The notes under the pieces were generated by a model. It did not search any database. It was not told where the DNA came from and saw only the letters and a program-made list of their open reading frames with translations. A DNA stretch of 64,000 nt from Circinella umbellata. Lineage: Eukaryota; Mucoromycota; Mucoromycetes; Mucorales; Lichtheimiaceae. Of this stretch, positions 12,558-26,760 are shown one piece after another. The stretch covers positions 558,001 to 622,000 of the forward strand of contig JAIWNF010000017.1 in NCBI GenBank assembly GCA_025093555.1, read 5' to 3'. Both the position numbers and the translations under genes were made by a program. Within the stretch, counting starts at the first letter, position 1. The number at the start of each line of letters is the position of its first letter.

Positions 12558-14282
12558 GATATTGAAATAGGTAAATTGATAATTGACAAATAAAATAAAT
12601 TGAATATATACAAAAAGTTTGAGAAAAAAAGAAAAAATAATAATAAAACTATTGTTATGAGTGTGTTATTTCGCGTTTAAAAAAGAAAAAGAAAAGAAGA
12701 AGAAAAGGGGGAAAAGAAGAGAAAAAGAGAATAAAGGGAAAATGACCAAAAGAATCGGGAAAGATTACTGAGTTTTGGCTGACAAAGGCACAAAAGAAGA
12801 TAAAAAAAAAGGGAGCTCGGCCCTAATTTGGGGGGTGAGAGAGAGTTGAATAGATATGAACTCATTGGTCGATTTGAATTTATCATCCTATCGGATTTAT
12901 TCATTTCGATTATGGCATTCAATCTATTCATTTCCTCCCCCTCTTTTTTTTTTCTCTCTCTTCACTCCCCTTTGGATGTTGTTTTATCTTTTCTGGCTTG
13001 TTGGTTATTCTTTTTCCTGCGGGTTATCGCGGGAAAAAAAACCACACACACACATCTATTTGTGTATTGCTTTTGCCTTTTTGCATGATGTTATCGGATA
13101 AAATATAGGCGCGTAAATATTTTCTCTTCATAATCCAGTCTTTCTAAAGATAAATAATCAAAAGAAGGAACTAGAATGCTACAGATCATTCAGATGAATA
13201 CAACTTTTTAGAAGAAATTAAGAAGGAGGAAGAACACGAGAGAGTGAGTGAGAGAGAAATGTAGCGGGGAATTTTGATTTTGCGGTACTTTTTAATCAAA
13301 AACCAATCCATCTTTTCTGTTTCTTTCGGGTTTTTTTTTTCTTTTCGAATCTAACTTATCCGATCAAAAGAAGATTTGCTTATGTCAACTCTTAAGCACG
13401 TTATTTAGATCATAAAACATTGGTTGTACATAAACCTTTTTATGCCGAGACTAGATTTTTTTTTTTGGGAAAATAACGTTTCCTCTCCATATTACCAGTT
13501 TATTCAGATACCGAAAAAATATATGTTGTGTTGGGGTTGCTTTTTTCTTTTGCCTAAACGATTTGACGCATTCTTTGTGGTCTAATCTTACTGAGTTTTT
13601 TATGGAAAGGTCAATAATAATTTTTCAAACATATGATTAGTAAATTATATGCTAGTTTAATATATTAGTTGTAAGGAATGGGATAACAGAAAAGAGATAT
13701 TAAATGGTTTCTTTCTTACTAATCCAGTCAAGCTTTACTATATTATATATGATTACGTGGAATCTATTAGAAAACCATTATGACTGTGTGTTTCTTGATA
13801 AATGATAATTTGGAATTCACGTTCTTTGAAAGATTCTATAGAGAGAGAATAATTATTTTGTTTTGTCATCGTGATTATGTTTATTACTAAGCGTAGTTTA
13901 CTTTTTAAGGTATCTTAGCAACAAAAGAATTTTGTTTATTATCAAATGATGTAGTATTTCCCTTATTTTAAACTTATTATTTATAACCCCCCCCCCACAA
14001 GTTTTTTCATGATATATAAATGATATATGTTAATTATTATTATGAAAATGATGATAAAATGACAAATTCTCTTCTTTTGTTGGTTTTAAAAAAGGAATTG
14101 CGTATGCATTTTTTGAGTTGTAATTGTAATATGCGGGGGAAATAATGCCGAAGAAAGGGAATATTTTTTTAGGATGGTAAATCAAGCGTGAAATAAAAAT
14201 AGTGTCATGATGATGCTAATGAAGAGAAAAGAGGAGAAAACCAAGAATAGACTAGAGTTTCATATTGAGCTTTTAATACTGA
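12558..14282. other. Intergenic, includes G6PD upstream region
   Basis: 1.7 kb upstream of G6PD and downstream of the TLDc gene. Strong purine/pyrimidine asymmetry at about 12660-13010 (GA-rich then CT-rich on the plus strand), typical of fungal promoters. Open frames here (12828-13101) are homopolymer artefacts. Confidence 0.55.
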
Positions 14283-15767
14283 TTATATACGAAATCCCCA
14301 CACTTCTAACTGTATACAATCAAATTCAGGTGTAATAGATAGTGCTTCATTTTCGAAAGTTGGACATCGTTCACTGTGACCACGTTCAAGATCATCGTTA
14401 ATCCAAAGACCAAATTTACCCTCACTATATCATAGTATAAACCATCAGTTAATAAGTTGAAACATATATACTGAACCATGTATTATTACTACACACACAC
14501 ACACTTACCCTCCACCTAATGCAATGAAATCAGATTCTGCCAAGATCATATATTCGTTTTTTCCTGTCCAAGGATAAACTTTACATAAATCAGTGGTTGG
14601 AATTTTTTTCCATAGAAAACTAATATATATATATATATTATGATTAGCTAATGACATTTATATTATATAAAATTTCATTAAATAGTTAGAATCTTTAATA
14701 CGAACCATTCTCCTGTACCATAATATGAACCACTTTGTTTTAAAGTTTCATTTAAAAATGCACCAAAGACCTTATTAACAAACAATAATTAGTAAAAAAA
14801 AAATACTAATAATAGATAACAGAGCAATAAAAAAAGAGAAGGTGCTTTGTTTACCTGATCATCTGAATCTTTTATAGTTAATAAACAAGGACCTTTATTA
14901 CTACGTACTCGACGATAAAGTGTTGCTAGACTTGTTCCGTGTTGATCAAGACTATACAATAATGTCCATTGAGGAGCTACTCGGAATCGACGTGGAAGGT
15001 AAGGTCTCAGCTGTCAAATAAAAGAAAAACATATTCGAATTTGAATATCAATGCAAAAAAGAGAGAGAAACTCCGTTTTTTTCCTTCTCGCTCATATTAA
15101 AAAAATATATATATGAGGGAGGATGAGAGAGTGAAAGACTTTTTTTTTTACCTGGTCAGCTATGGTTTCCGTTAATACAGGTACTGTATCAGGTCGACGA
15201 TCTATTAGTTTTGGTGCTGGCATTATGTCTAAATCAGAACAATTACTATCTTCTGTTGTTGTTGTTGTTGTTGAACTTTGACTCCAAGAAGTAAGTTGAC
15301 TGGCAAGTCGTGAAGCTAGGTCACTATTGGTAGTTTTATTATTATTTATTACCGCAGTTTTTGCTGTATCGATGAATTGTTTATTCTCTAAAGAATATCC
15401 CCAATGTGAATTTAATTCGTATTGTTGTTCTGAAGCAATACTATTAGTATATAAAGTAACCGAATTTTTACTAAGTGATGTGGTGGGATGCGACTTTTGA
15501 TGTTGATTGTGATGGTGATGTGTCTTTGAAGATGACCCTAATGTATTGTGACGCACCTCGAAAAATTTCAGTCTAAAAAGATATTTTTTTTTTTACGGAG
15601 TGGATAATCTTGAAAGGTTAATGCAACTGATATTGCATTTTTTCCTTTTTTTATAACTCACCAACAAGTTTATTTATCCATTTAGATACAGCACTATTCT
15701 TGATTTTAGATTTTGAATTCAAATGATGATGATTATGATGACTTATAGTATGGACTCGTCGTGTCAT
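14283..15767 (-). CDS. OXR1: TLDc-domain protein, OXR1-like
   Basis: TLDc proteins of the Oxr1 type protect against oxidative damage and interact with the V-ATPase. Six exons: 15767-about 15658, 15572-15152, 15010-14855, 14770-14706, 14619-14509, 14424-14283. The TLDc domain runs from LRPYLPRRFRVAPQWTLLYS through LATLYRRVRSNKGPCLLTIK, VFGAFLNETLKQSGSYYGTG, ECFLWKKIPTTDLCKVYPW, the FIALGGG turn, GKFGLWINDDLERGHSERC and TPEFDCIQLEVWGFRI at the very end, all hallmarks of the fold. The N-terminal third is His/Ser/Thr-rich and probably disordered. The exon 1/2 join is uncertain: the strong GTGAGT donor leaves the wrong phase, while a GTTATA donor 4 bases downstream restores the frame. Exons 3-6 are phase-consistent. 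Confidence 0.88.
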
Positions 15768-17690
15768 GATTATTTTTTTTAAAAGAAATGATAGTAAATT
15801 GGATGATGAAAGAAAGAGTTTGTTTTTTTATGTTCTTGATCTAATGCAGTCATGTTTTATAATGATAAGAAAGTACTTTTCCCGTTTAGTTCATGCATTA
15901 TAATGTACATATCATCTTATTTTTTTTTAACATATTTCTTCTCATTCTTCTATAAATATGCAACTCTTTATCATCACAACAGTATACAGAAAGAATAAAC
16001 GAGAATGATCTACAACTGGTTTTTTCTATCCTTTTCTCTTAAATAATTATATAGTTTTAAATTTTGCTATAAAAAGCATTATAATAATAGTACAGACATC
16101 CGTAAAAGGTTATATTTGACCATATTATTAGAGATTGTGGATGAATAACAAATAAATACAATAATATTGATACTTTATTTGTTGTTGTTGCTTTTTTTTT
16201 GTTTTCTTTGAAATAGAGTGCATGATAAATAACTTCAGATCTAATATGTTATGAGCTTAGTTTTGAGTGTATATCAAGTAAGATTTACACTGTGCTGTGC
16301 ACTTTACATGGAAAATTCATTAGCAATACTTACATACAGGCGTTCTTTACATGTAAATTAATATATATCATTAGACTATGATCATTCTTGTTCTTCTGCT
16401 TGTCTCTCTCTAATTCATCAATATGATTACAAAAAGTTATTTATATAGCAATATGCACCCATCGGATAAACCATTCCGATCAAGTGTTTCATTAAGCTGA
16501 GAAAAATAGGAGACAGACTAAAAAGCGAAAATAAAAGAAAAGTATTCTCTATCATTATCATTATTTTTATCGTCAGCAACTTTCCCCAATGAATAGGAAG
16601 GTATAAACGTGATGAGTATTCTCTTTTGATTATTAAAACAGGAAGGGCAGAAAAGAAATATTGACAAAAGGCATTAATATTATCTCTTATAAACAACAAC
16701 AGAGCTGAGTCACATAGGTCAAAATATCCTTAAAAAGTAATTTACATTAATATTGACTCAACCTTTTTTTTTTATTCGATAGCTTAAAGTACTTACGACG
16801 TGCTTTTTTTTGCATAATCTATCAGGTGATATACACTGTTGTCACAATAGTAACATATCTAGAACACTACAATAATTATCCTTTATTTATATTGGTATTA
16901 TTATGTTGGCTAAATCTATTTCAAATCAACAGATGATATCGCTACTTTTATATTTATGGGATAAACAATATTATTAACTGTTAAAAATCAAAAAAGAGGT
17001 AGGTTTCAGGTTGTATTGTACGTTTCGACATTTCATTTTCTATACTTACTGCTATTCGCTTGATTGAAAGCTTTTATTATATTGAGAAAATAACAAAGTT
17101 TAAACAAAAATAGTCTCATTACTGTTCTACTATGATCTGATGTGGTTCGGTGGGTATCCATGTAATCAGAACGTTTTTATTTTTATTTATATTTTTTGTT
17201 GCTTCGCAATTTGATATAGAGATATATTTATTATCCAGAAAACAGAAGAGAAGTTGTGATATATGATAGTATAAGGTAATATAATAATAATACGTGTATA
17301 TAAATGATATACAAATACTGATAATAATTATTGGAGTTGTTACTATAGTAATAAACTTTTACGTAGTCTTACTGCTGCTGTTCTATGTCCAATGATGTAG
17401 CCATGGTTATAGGTGCAGTATTATTGGTTGTCGTTTGATTGTAATAATGGGGTAATAAGCTTTATGATTATTATAATCATGATCACAAAGATTATCTTCA
17501 AAGCAATCACTGTACGTTAATTAATTAACTAAATAATATGATATGTGAGCCAGTCTGTTACTATATGTATTTATGATTCTTGTTTTTTTTTCTACGTATT
17601 AACCATTTTGACTATTATGATATTCTACTGACCTACTAGTAATTGTAGTATTTTTTACTAACTATTGATGTTCTTGGTCAGGTGTTTGTA
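15768..17690. other. Intergenic, no convincing gene
   Basis: AT-rich. A minus-strand segment near 17470-17375 reads as a Thr/Asn/Gln-rich peptide ending in QQQ and TAA, and could be a last exon of the membrane enzyme upstream, but no phase-consistent join was found. The 90-aa frame at 16427-16699 has no motif. Confidence 0.45.
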
Positions 17691-17869
17691 GATGCTTAGT
17701 GATTAACAGGATAAGTGTGTTTTTTATTCATGATTGTAGTACTTGTGTCATTAAAGTGCTTATTATTGTCATGATAGTCAGGTTGAATTAATAATTGATA
17801 ACGTGGTAGCCTATCCTCCAATGAGGAACTTGGAGCAGGTGATAAGAATTTTTGAGCAGACCAATTAAC

Positions 17870-18846
17870 TGATCTCAAATATCCTCTCCGTGTACAACTG
17901 TACAATGTTCTTTCCAAAGAAACTGAATCACGTACCAATTTCCAGTCATTACGTAACATGCTATTAATACATCTACAGTATAATGTGCTCTAAAATAAGT
18001 ACAATAGCAGCCAGTTATGATATGCTTTTTTTATTGTTTACGTCTAAATTGTTATTATTTCGTGGCATGTATAAAAATAAATCAATTGGTGGCTCAAGAT
18101 ATTTTACAGACATATAAAACTAAAATATTAATGGCAGGGATAGAGTAATTCTGATATACATAAGTACCTGTCCATAATAACAATTGAACTTCCAGCGATA
18201 ACAAAACACCAAACAGTAAAAAGAATAAATACTCTTAAAAATAATTGACATAAAAAGATAAATGAGTTGTTTATGCATAAGCACAGATAACAAACAAAAC
18301 TGTATGGCCACTGAACATACAATCGCCACATTTATACGCCGTTGTTTTGCCGAAGAAGTTGTCAGAGACTTTTTCACATCCACGGCGTGGATCCGGAAAG
18401 AAAGAAGTAACTGCAACTGGAGCTACTCGTTCAATATTACACAAAGTAGAAGTTAACATTCGTGGTATACCAATTATTATAAATATATATACAGACAAAA
18501 AAAAGTATGACGTTATACATAATTGCTGTTATTAGTAAAATACTACCATTACCATCACCATTACTGTAGCTTTAAATAATAATGTATATTACTATAAGCC
18601 GGCTTTCTATGCATTAGAATTAATACAAGAGTAGAAAGAACAAAAATGGCATAAAAAAGGTTCGTTAGCCATAGCAAATCTGATTGTGGGAAAATTACGA
18701 AACCAATATCTGGTGATTGTGGATAGACTATTATGAAAAATATAGTAAAAATGAGTTGTTAAAAATAATCAAGAGAAAAGTGATTATATACACATATATA
18801 TATGTATGGATACCTGTGTTATCTGGACTTCGACTGGAAGCAGTGT
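17870..18846 (-). CDS. Sphingomyelin-synthase-like PAP2_C membrane enzyme (gene model incomplete)
   Basis: Recognised by the catalytic motifs of the sphingomyelin synthase family, lipid transferases of the Golgi/plasma membrane. Exon segments (minus): 18846-18814, 18727 to about 18565, 18525-18285, 18231-18168, 17989 onward. C2 motif CGDCMFSGHT (about 18330-18300) and C3 motif AHYTVDVLIA (about 17989-17960) supply the His-His-Asp triad. Before C2 lie SPDIGFVIFPQSDLLWL, a membrane helix, and a second helix leading to RMLTS and TSFFPDPRRGC. Introns 3 and 4 splice in phase, putting MDR directly before AHYTVDV. Problems: the second/third exon join does not keep phase with any GT donor I can find; after CYVMT the C3 frame reaches a stop while a different frame stays open for 87 aa; the 5' end is unresolved. 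It may be a functional gene with misjudged splices or a recently damaged one. In fungi this family's product could be sphingomyelin, ethanolamine-phosphoceramide or inositol-phosphoceramide. Confidence 0.7.
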
Positions 18847-19644
18847 CTGAAAAAAAACGCTCTATTGAAAAATAAGATAGCTTCTTCTTAATCTCAACCG
18901 ATTCGATTATTTATATACAGTCAATAATCATTATCATGTTAAAATATATAGAAAAAAAGAAATGCCGTACCATATGAAATAATATGAAAGCCCCCATACA
19001 ACCGTAACTATATCAGTGACACTAAGACTCTCAGTAACGAAATAATACCGCGCATGAAACCAATTTTAAAATTGTGCTGTTAACTTTTCGGTTACATAAA
19101 ACATATATTATAATAATATTGGTTAAAAATTACAGAACAAGAAACTTATAAAGAGAAAAAAGATATTATGTGTTTTATTTAGATAAATACATTATCAAAA
19201 ACTGAAGAATCATATAATGAAATAACAGTACGACGAATAATAACTTTTATGCCATAAAAATATAGACAAAACACTTTATGTTGATGGACATAAATATATC
19301 TATGTGAAATATATCAATAGTAGTTGGTTAGTTAGTTATTGACATACTAATATTTATTTTGAAATATTATTACGTATAAATCTATTTGTTTATAATAAGC
19401 GGCAGGGAGGAGCGGAAATGTTAACGGCTAAATCGAAACGATAGCATTGTACAGGTAATACACAAAGTTCACACTTTTCTTTTTTAAAGAAAAATTATGT
19501 CACTATTCCTTTCTTCTCTTTATTTACAACAAGATATTATAATTATAATTAGAGAGAATATAAACTCTTCATTTTATTTAACATGATCTACCATTTATAA
19601 AGATGAAAAAAAAATCTCTGGATAGACACGATAATAGCAAAAAG
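18847..19644. other. Upstream of the PAP2_C gene; possible unresolved 5' exons
   Basis: A minus-strand segment near 19055-18950 reads as a hydrophobic stretch (VTDIVTVVWGLSYYFIWYG) that could be the first membrane helix of the sphingomyelin-synthase-like gene, but no consistent start and splice were found. The rest is AT-rich. Confidence 0.35.
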
Positions 19645-20415
19645 TTATTGATCCGATGTCAATTTCCAATCGGAAGTGATAACTGTCTCCTTGATTGGAT
19701 CGATCTAAAATACCGAAATAAATAAAAAAATAATTTTTAGATTTTACTTCGTCTATATAAGCTCTGTATGCGCACGAAAATCACTCCTCTCTTTTAGATA
19801 AATGATTGATAATAGTAATAATAATAATATCAACTTACCTTGAAATAAAGATAGTCATTCTTTTGACGCCAATAATAAACTAAAAAGTACGGAGGTTGTT
19901 GTTGTTGAGTACTAGCAGTAGCCGAAGCATCCATAGTCGGACCTTACATATATATAAAGTTAGAACTTATTCCTCACGCGCGCATGATCTTTTGTTAGGT
20001 TGTATTTTTATTTTCCTTTTTTTTTTTACCTGGCATAAGTGGTATAGCTGCTGCTGCTGCATCACCTTGTAATGACGGTGTCAACTCGTCTGGTTTACCT
20101 AAACGAGCAAGAATATCTGCAGCTGGTGTACCAGGCAATCCCAATTGGTCACCTAAAGACTAAAATGAATTCCCCAAGCATTATGAAATGTCATTAACAT
20201 TTATTCAACATGTTAAACTTTTGTACTTTAACACGCACACGCACACGTAAGAAGCTATTTCCAAATCTTTCTACTTTTTTTACCTTCATAACCTTGAATT
20301 TTTCGCCTTCAGGTGAATCAATGGCTTCGTCATATTCACCGCCATTATATTTACCTGGTCGACCACGTAATTGTTGAAACTTTTGACCAAGAGCAATAAC
20401 ACTTTCGTCTGCCAT
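19645..20415 (-). CDS. Small conserved-looking protein of unknown function (141 aa)
   Basis: Four exons, all phase-consistent with canonical GT-AG introns: 20415-20284, 20159-20030, 19942-19839, 19704-19645. The clean structure and even codon use make it a believable gene. The protein begins MADESVIALGQKFQQLRGRP, carries KYNGGEYDEAI, a central LGLPGTPAADILARLGKPDE segment, an Ala run, a short Gln run, then PPYFLVYYWRQKNDYLYFKI and a hydrophilic tail ending SDWKLTSDQ. No signal peptide or membrane helix; the aromatic C-terminal part looks like beta strands. I do not recognise the family. Its start lies 374 bp from the end of the neighbouring old yellow enzyme gene. Confidence 0.72.
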
Positions 20416-20788
20416 AATAATAACTTATTGTCAAAGACTTTATAAAAAAAAAGGGATAAAAGGAAAAAGTAAAAAAAAAAAGAGAGTAGGAAAGAAATCG
20501 TGCCAACGCCGTATAGAACACGCATTAAGCTGTTTTAGACAAAGCATAGCTCCGCTCAACCTCGTTGCTGATTGGAAGAAACTCTTTGTTACCAAAATGC
20601 ATATTCGCCTTGGCACAAAAAAAAGCCGACGATCCAAAAAAAAAAAAAGGAACACATTTTAAGAGCATAAAACTTTAAAGAAGTAATATTATGATATAAT
20701 TCTATTTAATCTATTTTGAAATGTGCGAGGGAGAAGGTATACAATAAAGTAGGAATTCTTTTTGGGTATCATAGTAATTAATAAATTA

Positions 20789-22223
<1,435 letters not shown>

Positions 22224-23178
22224 ATTTGTTATTTTTTGATAATGAAAAAAAAAAGAAAATATCAGTTTGGTGATGATAATTTATACTTCTCCTGGCTTTT
22301 AAAAATGTCAAGTAGATTAATAACTTTTTTGATTAATAAACCTTTCTGATTAATAATTTCTTTAGATTATTCAGCAAAAAGATTGGTGATTTGTTTCGGA
22401 GTGTATTTTTTTGTGTACCTGAAAAGCTATAATGGGAAAAATAAGTTCAACTTGGTAAAATTTACTGTATTTTAACGATTTCATTATTTAGTTCTTCGCT
22501 ACACAATGAATATCATTACTATTGTATCTTGATTATTTGAAATCTGTTTGATTTGTCAGTATCAATGATATTGATGTAGTTTGTTCTATTGTATTCCATT
22601 ATATAGTGCTGTAATTTTTTTGACACAGATTTTATCAATACGTAGCTCAAATCGATTGTAACGATTATAGCTAATAAATATGTCATGCATGTAACAATGA
22701 GCTGAAGAATATCAAAGTGACTTGCTGCCAAACAGATAGTAAGTTAAAATCAGTAGCATTTCTCGATTAATTTTTCTAGACTTGGTATAATATCAGTGAA
22801 TTTCAACCGCTGTCTACCTGTCTGATATAGTTCTTTGATTATATGTATATTTTCATTTTGAATAAAGCTATCTATGTTCTAGCTGTCTGGTAATCAATTA
22901 CATCACGGCAAACCACTCTCTATGAAAGATGACTAAAATATACTTTATTCTTTATTAAGAGAAGTAAAATGAAACACCATGAAAGCTTTTTTTATTTCAT
23001 TCCTTTCTACATAGATAATGTGTTGTGACCATGGATATTCATAGACTTTGGGCGATTCGATCAAAATCACATTACCCTACCCATTATAAAATGGGGAACT
23101 GCATAGATATTTATAAGCTATTGTATTTTATTTATTATTGTGACTTATTCTGTTTATAATGATAAACTCGGATAAATG
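22224..23178. other. Intergenic between the tandem OYE genes
   Basis: AT-rich upstream region of OYE copy A. No coding sequence recognised. Confidence 0.55.
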
Positions 23179-23269
23179 AGCCCCTTCGCTTCGCTCCGGG
23201 TCATTTAGCGGTTTGCATCGCAAAGGGGGTTCCCCCCTTTGACCCCCAACGGCGCTTCGCGCCTGGTAG
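23179..23269. repeat. GC-rich double-hairpin element, mitochondrial-type
   Basis: A roughly 90-bp GC-rich island in DNA that is otherwise strongly AT-rich. It contains three short inverted repeats with tetraloop-like centres: one around CCCTTCGCTTCGCTCCGGG, one AAAGGGGGTTCCCCCCTTT, and one GGCGCTTCGCGCC. Stem-loops of this style are typical of the mobile GC clusters or double-hairpin elements of fungal mitochondrial DNA. It may mark a nuclear insertion of mitochondrial DNA or an independent hairpin element. No target-site duplication was identified. Confidence 0.7.
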
Positions 23270-24352
23270 CAACGATATTCAAGGCTGTATAATACTTTTT
23301 GAGAAAAAAATATATAATAGATGCCAGTGTAAAAAATCACAAATAATAATAATAATAATGTAGTGAATCAATCAAATCATCTATGAGAATATATTATACA
23401 TGTATAGTATGGCATTTAGAAAAAAGTCAATTGATGCTTTTGTTCTAAACTGTTTCGAACTGCTCATTAAATTTTCTGTAGTGTGTGAAGAAACACACAT
23501 ATAACCCCGATATCGATGCATTATTTGTACTTGTTTGTCAACACCTGTAAGCCATCTGGAGCAAAAAAAACGCGATACATGCTAAAGACTATATTATTCT
23601 ATTGATATATATATATTGAAATTCGAACAAACAGAAACTCAATTGTATGATAGTAAAAGTTTAGACGAAGTTAAACTGATGCTATTTGATTTCATTATGA
23701 TAGTCAATCGTTGATACAAATTCGATAAGAAATGCAAGAAATACAATAGATATCGATACGGTTTAAAGAAGTTAAAAGACGACCATTTTGCACCTTATTG
23801 TGATATTGTGACATTGCAATTTTTTATTTTACAGCACACGCTATTTATTATTACACCTCATAAAATGTTAACTCAGTCATATTTCCTTTTTTGTGTAGTA
23901 GTAAGTCTTACTAATAAAATTTCCTTTTTTATGTAAAAGTTGTTATTTTAATAATATAGATAAAAGTATATAATAATTGAATAGAATAAAGCCGTGTAAA
24001 CCTACTCGAATTAAGTAATCTTCCAGGATATTCTATTGCTGAATTTCAAATGTTATAAATGGATATATTCGTAAAAGAAAAGCTGTAAATGAAAAATTCG
24101 TGTTGAAATGTGAAATGAGGCAAAAGAATCATCATAGGAAACCAAAGAAGTACATTTGAAAATATATGAAAAAAAATGAACTTATTGCTATATTATTGTA
24201 TTAACCATGGAAATCACTGTTTTATGCTACATTAAAAATATCATTACAAAATATTTATTTATCAAAAAAACAAACAGCAATAATTTTATTTAAATAATTA
24301 TATCAGAGAATAAATGAGAAAGGAGTAGTACGGTATATATAATAGTATTTTT
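23270..24352. other. Intergenic, no gene seen
   Basis: AT-rich DNA downstream of OYE copy B. No open frame, RNA gene or repeat recognised apart from an (AAT)n run at about 23341-23359. Confidence 0.55.
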
Positions 24353-25714
<1,362 letters not shown>

Positions 25715-26440
25715 ATTTATTTGTTATTTAATTAAAAAATGAAATGAGATGATTTAGTAATTACCCTTTTTATACTCTATCATGGCCTGATCGCCTTTTA
25801 AGTCGGGGTTTAGTTTTGCGCTATGTAAACTTATATAAGTTGAATTCATTTGTGCGACGGAGTTCAGTCACCTCAGTTTGCCTTTTTGCTGAATAATCCA
25901 TCAAAGAAATACCGTAATTGTTTCTAAAGAATATTTGGAAAACAGCTGTCAATAGTTGTAATATATAAAATAATTTCAATGTGTAAAAAGATAATATTTC
26001 ATCATGTGCATTGAAAAGAGCTTATAAATCTTTTAGTTATCGGGTAGATTTATCATAGTGCTTATGATCATGATGATAGTTATAAGGTAATAACCTAATT
26101 CCGGTAGTGACATGATATTATTAAGAATAATAGTGACTACATATGTTATTAGTCGGACGTTGATTTGACTATTACGAATGGGTTCCCTTTATAGTAAGCT
26201 TTGCCAAGTTCACTTTTTAATTAATAATAATAACTTCGTTCTTCAACGGAGTGCACGCGTTTCTTCTCTTTTTATAGTCTCACTAGTTTTTTTTTTGCTC
26301 TTAACAACTAAATCATTTACTGTTACTTATAATTATGTCGCATCTTCAAATAACAAGATTTCCTGGAGGATCTGTGACAAGATTCTCAGTACGGACATCT
26401 CGTTTCCAATAGTCCCAATTAACCAACAGTAAGCGGCACT
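25715..26440. other. Intergenic, OYE copy B upstream region
   Basis: AT-rich. The 84-aa plus-strand frame at 26178-26432 shows no motif. Nothing else supported. Confidence 0.5.
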
Positions 26441-26539
26441 CTTCACGGGTCGTTCATTCTTCTCAAGCACTGCCATCGCATGTCGTACCTCTTTTGCCTT
26501 GAATCGGTCGGTCTTCTTCCGTTGTCTTCTTTATAAATG

Positions 26540-26760
26540 TTCTTGGTTTCTAGCTGAGGAAAATGCTTTTATCCCGACGATAATGACATCGAATATGAAC
26601 TGGGTTTGATCGACGATTTGGCGCCCAATCGACATAATGGCATTATTTCGTGGGCTAACCTTGACACTCACCCAAGGGTGATAGCTTTTTGTCGAAACTA
26701 TACGAAAATAACGAGTTTGATCGGGGATCAACAAGAGAAAAAGCATTTTTTGAAGCTACT
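26540..26760 (+). pseudogene. Decayed coding fragment of unknown family
   Basis: A plus-strand frame reads DNDIEYELGLIDDLAPNRHN, then GIISWANLDTHPRVIAFCRN, and then, after a frame change near 26700, STREKAFFEATIEELKEGVA. The amino-acid composition is protein-like and unlike the surrounding AT-rich noise, yet it has no start, no intact frame and no recognised family. Probably a remnant of a mobile-element or multi-copy gene. Confidence 0.4.

Noticed and set aside
12828..13101. Hydrophobic plus-strand frames upstream of G6PD
   Set aside because: Composition follows C/T-rich promoter DNA; no conserved residues or splice sites.
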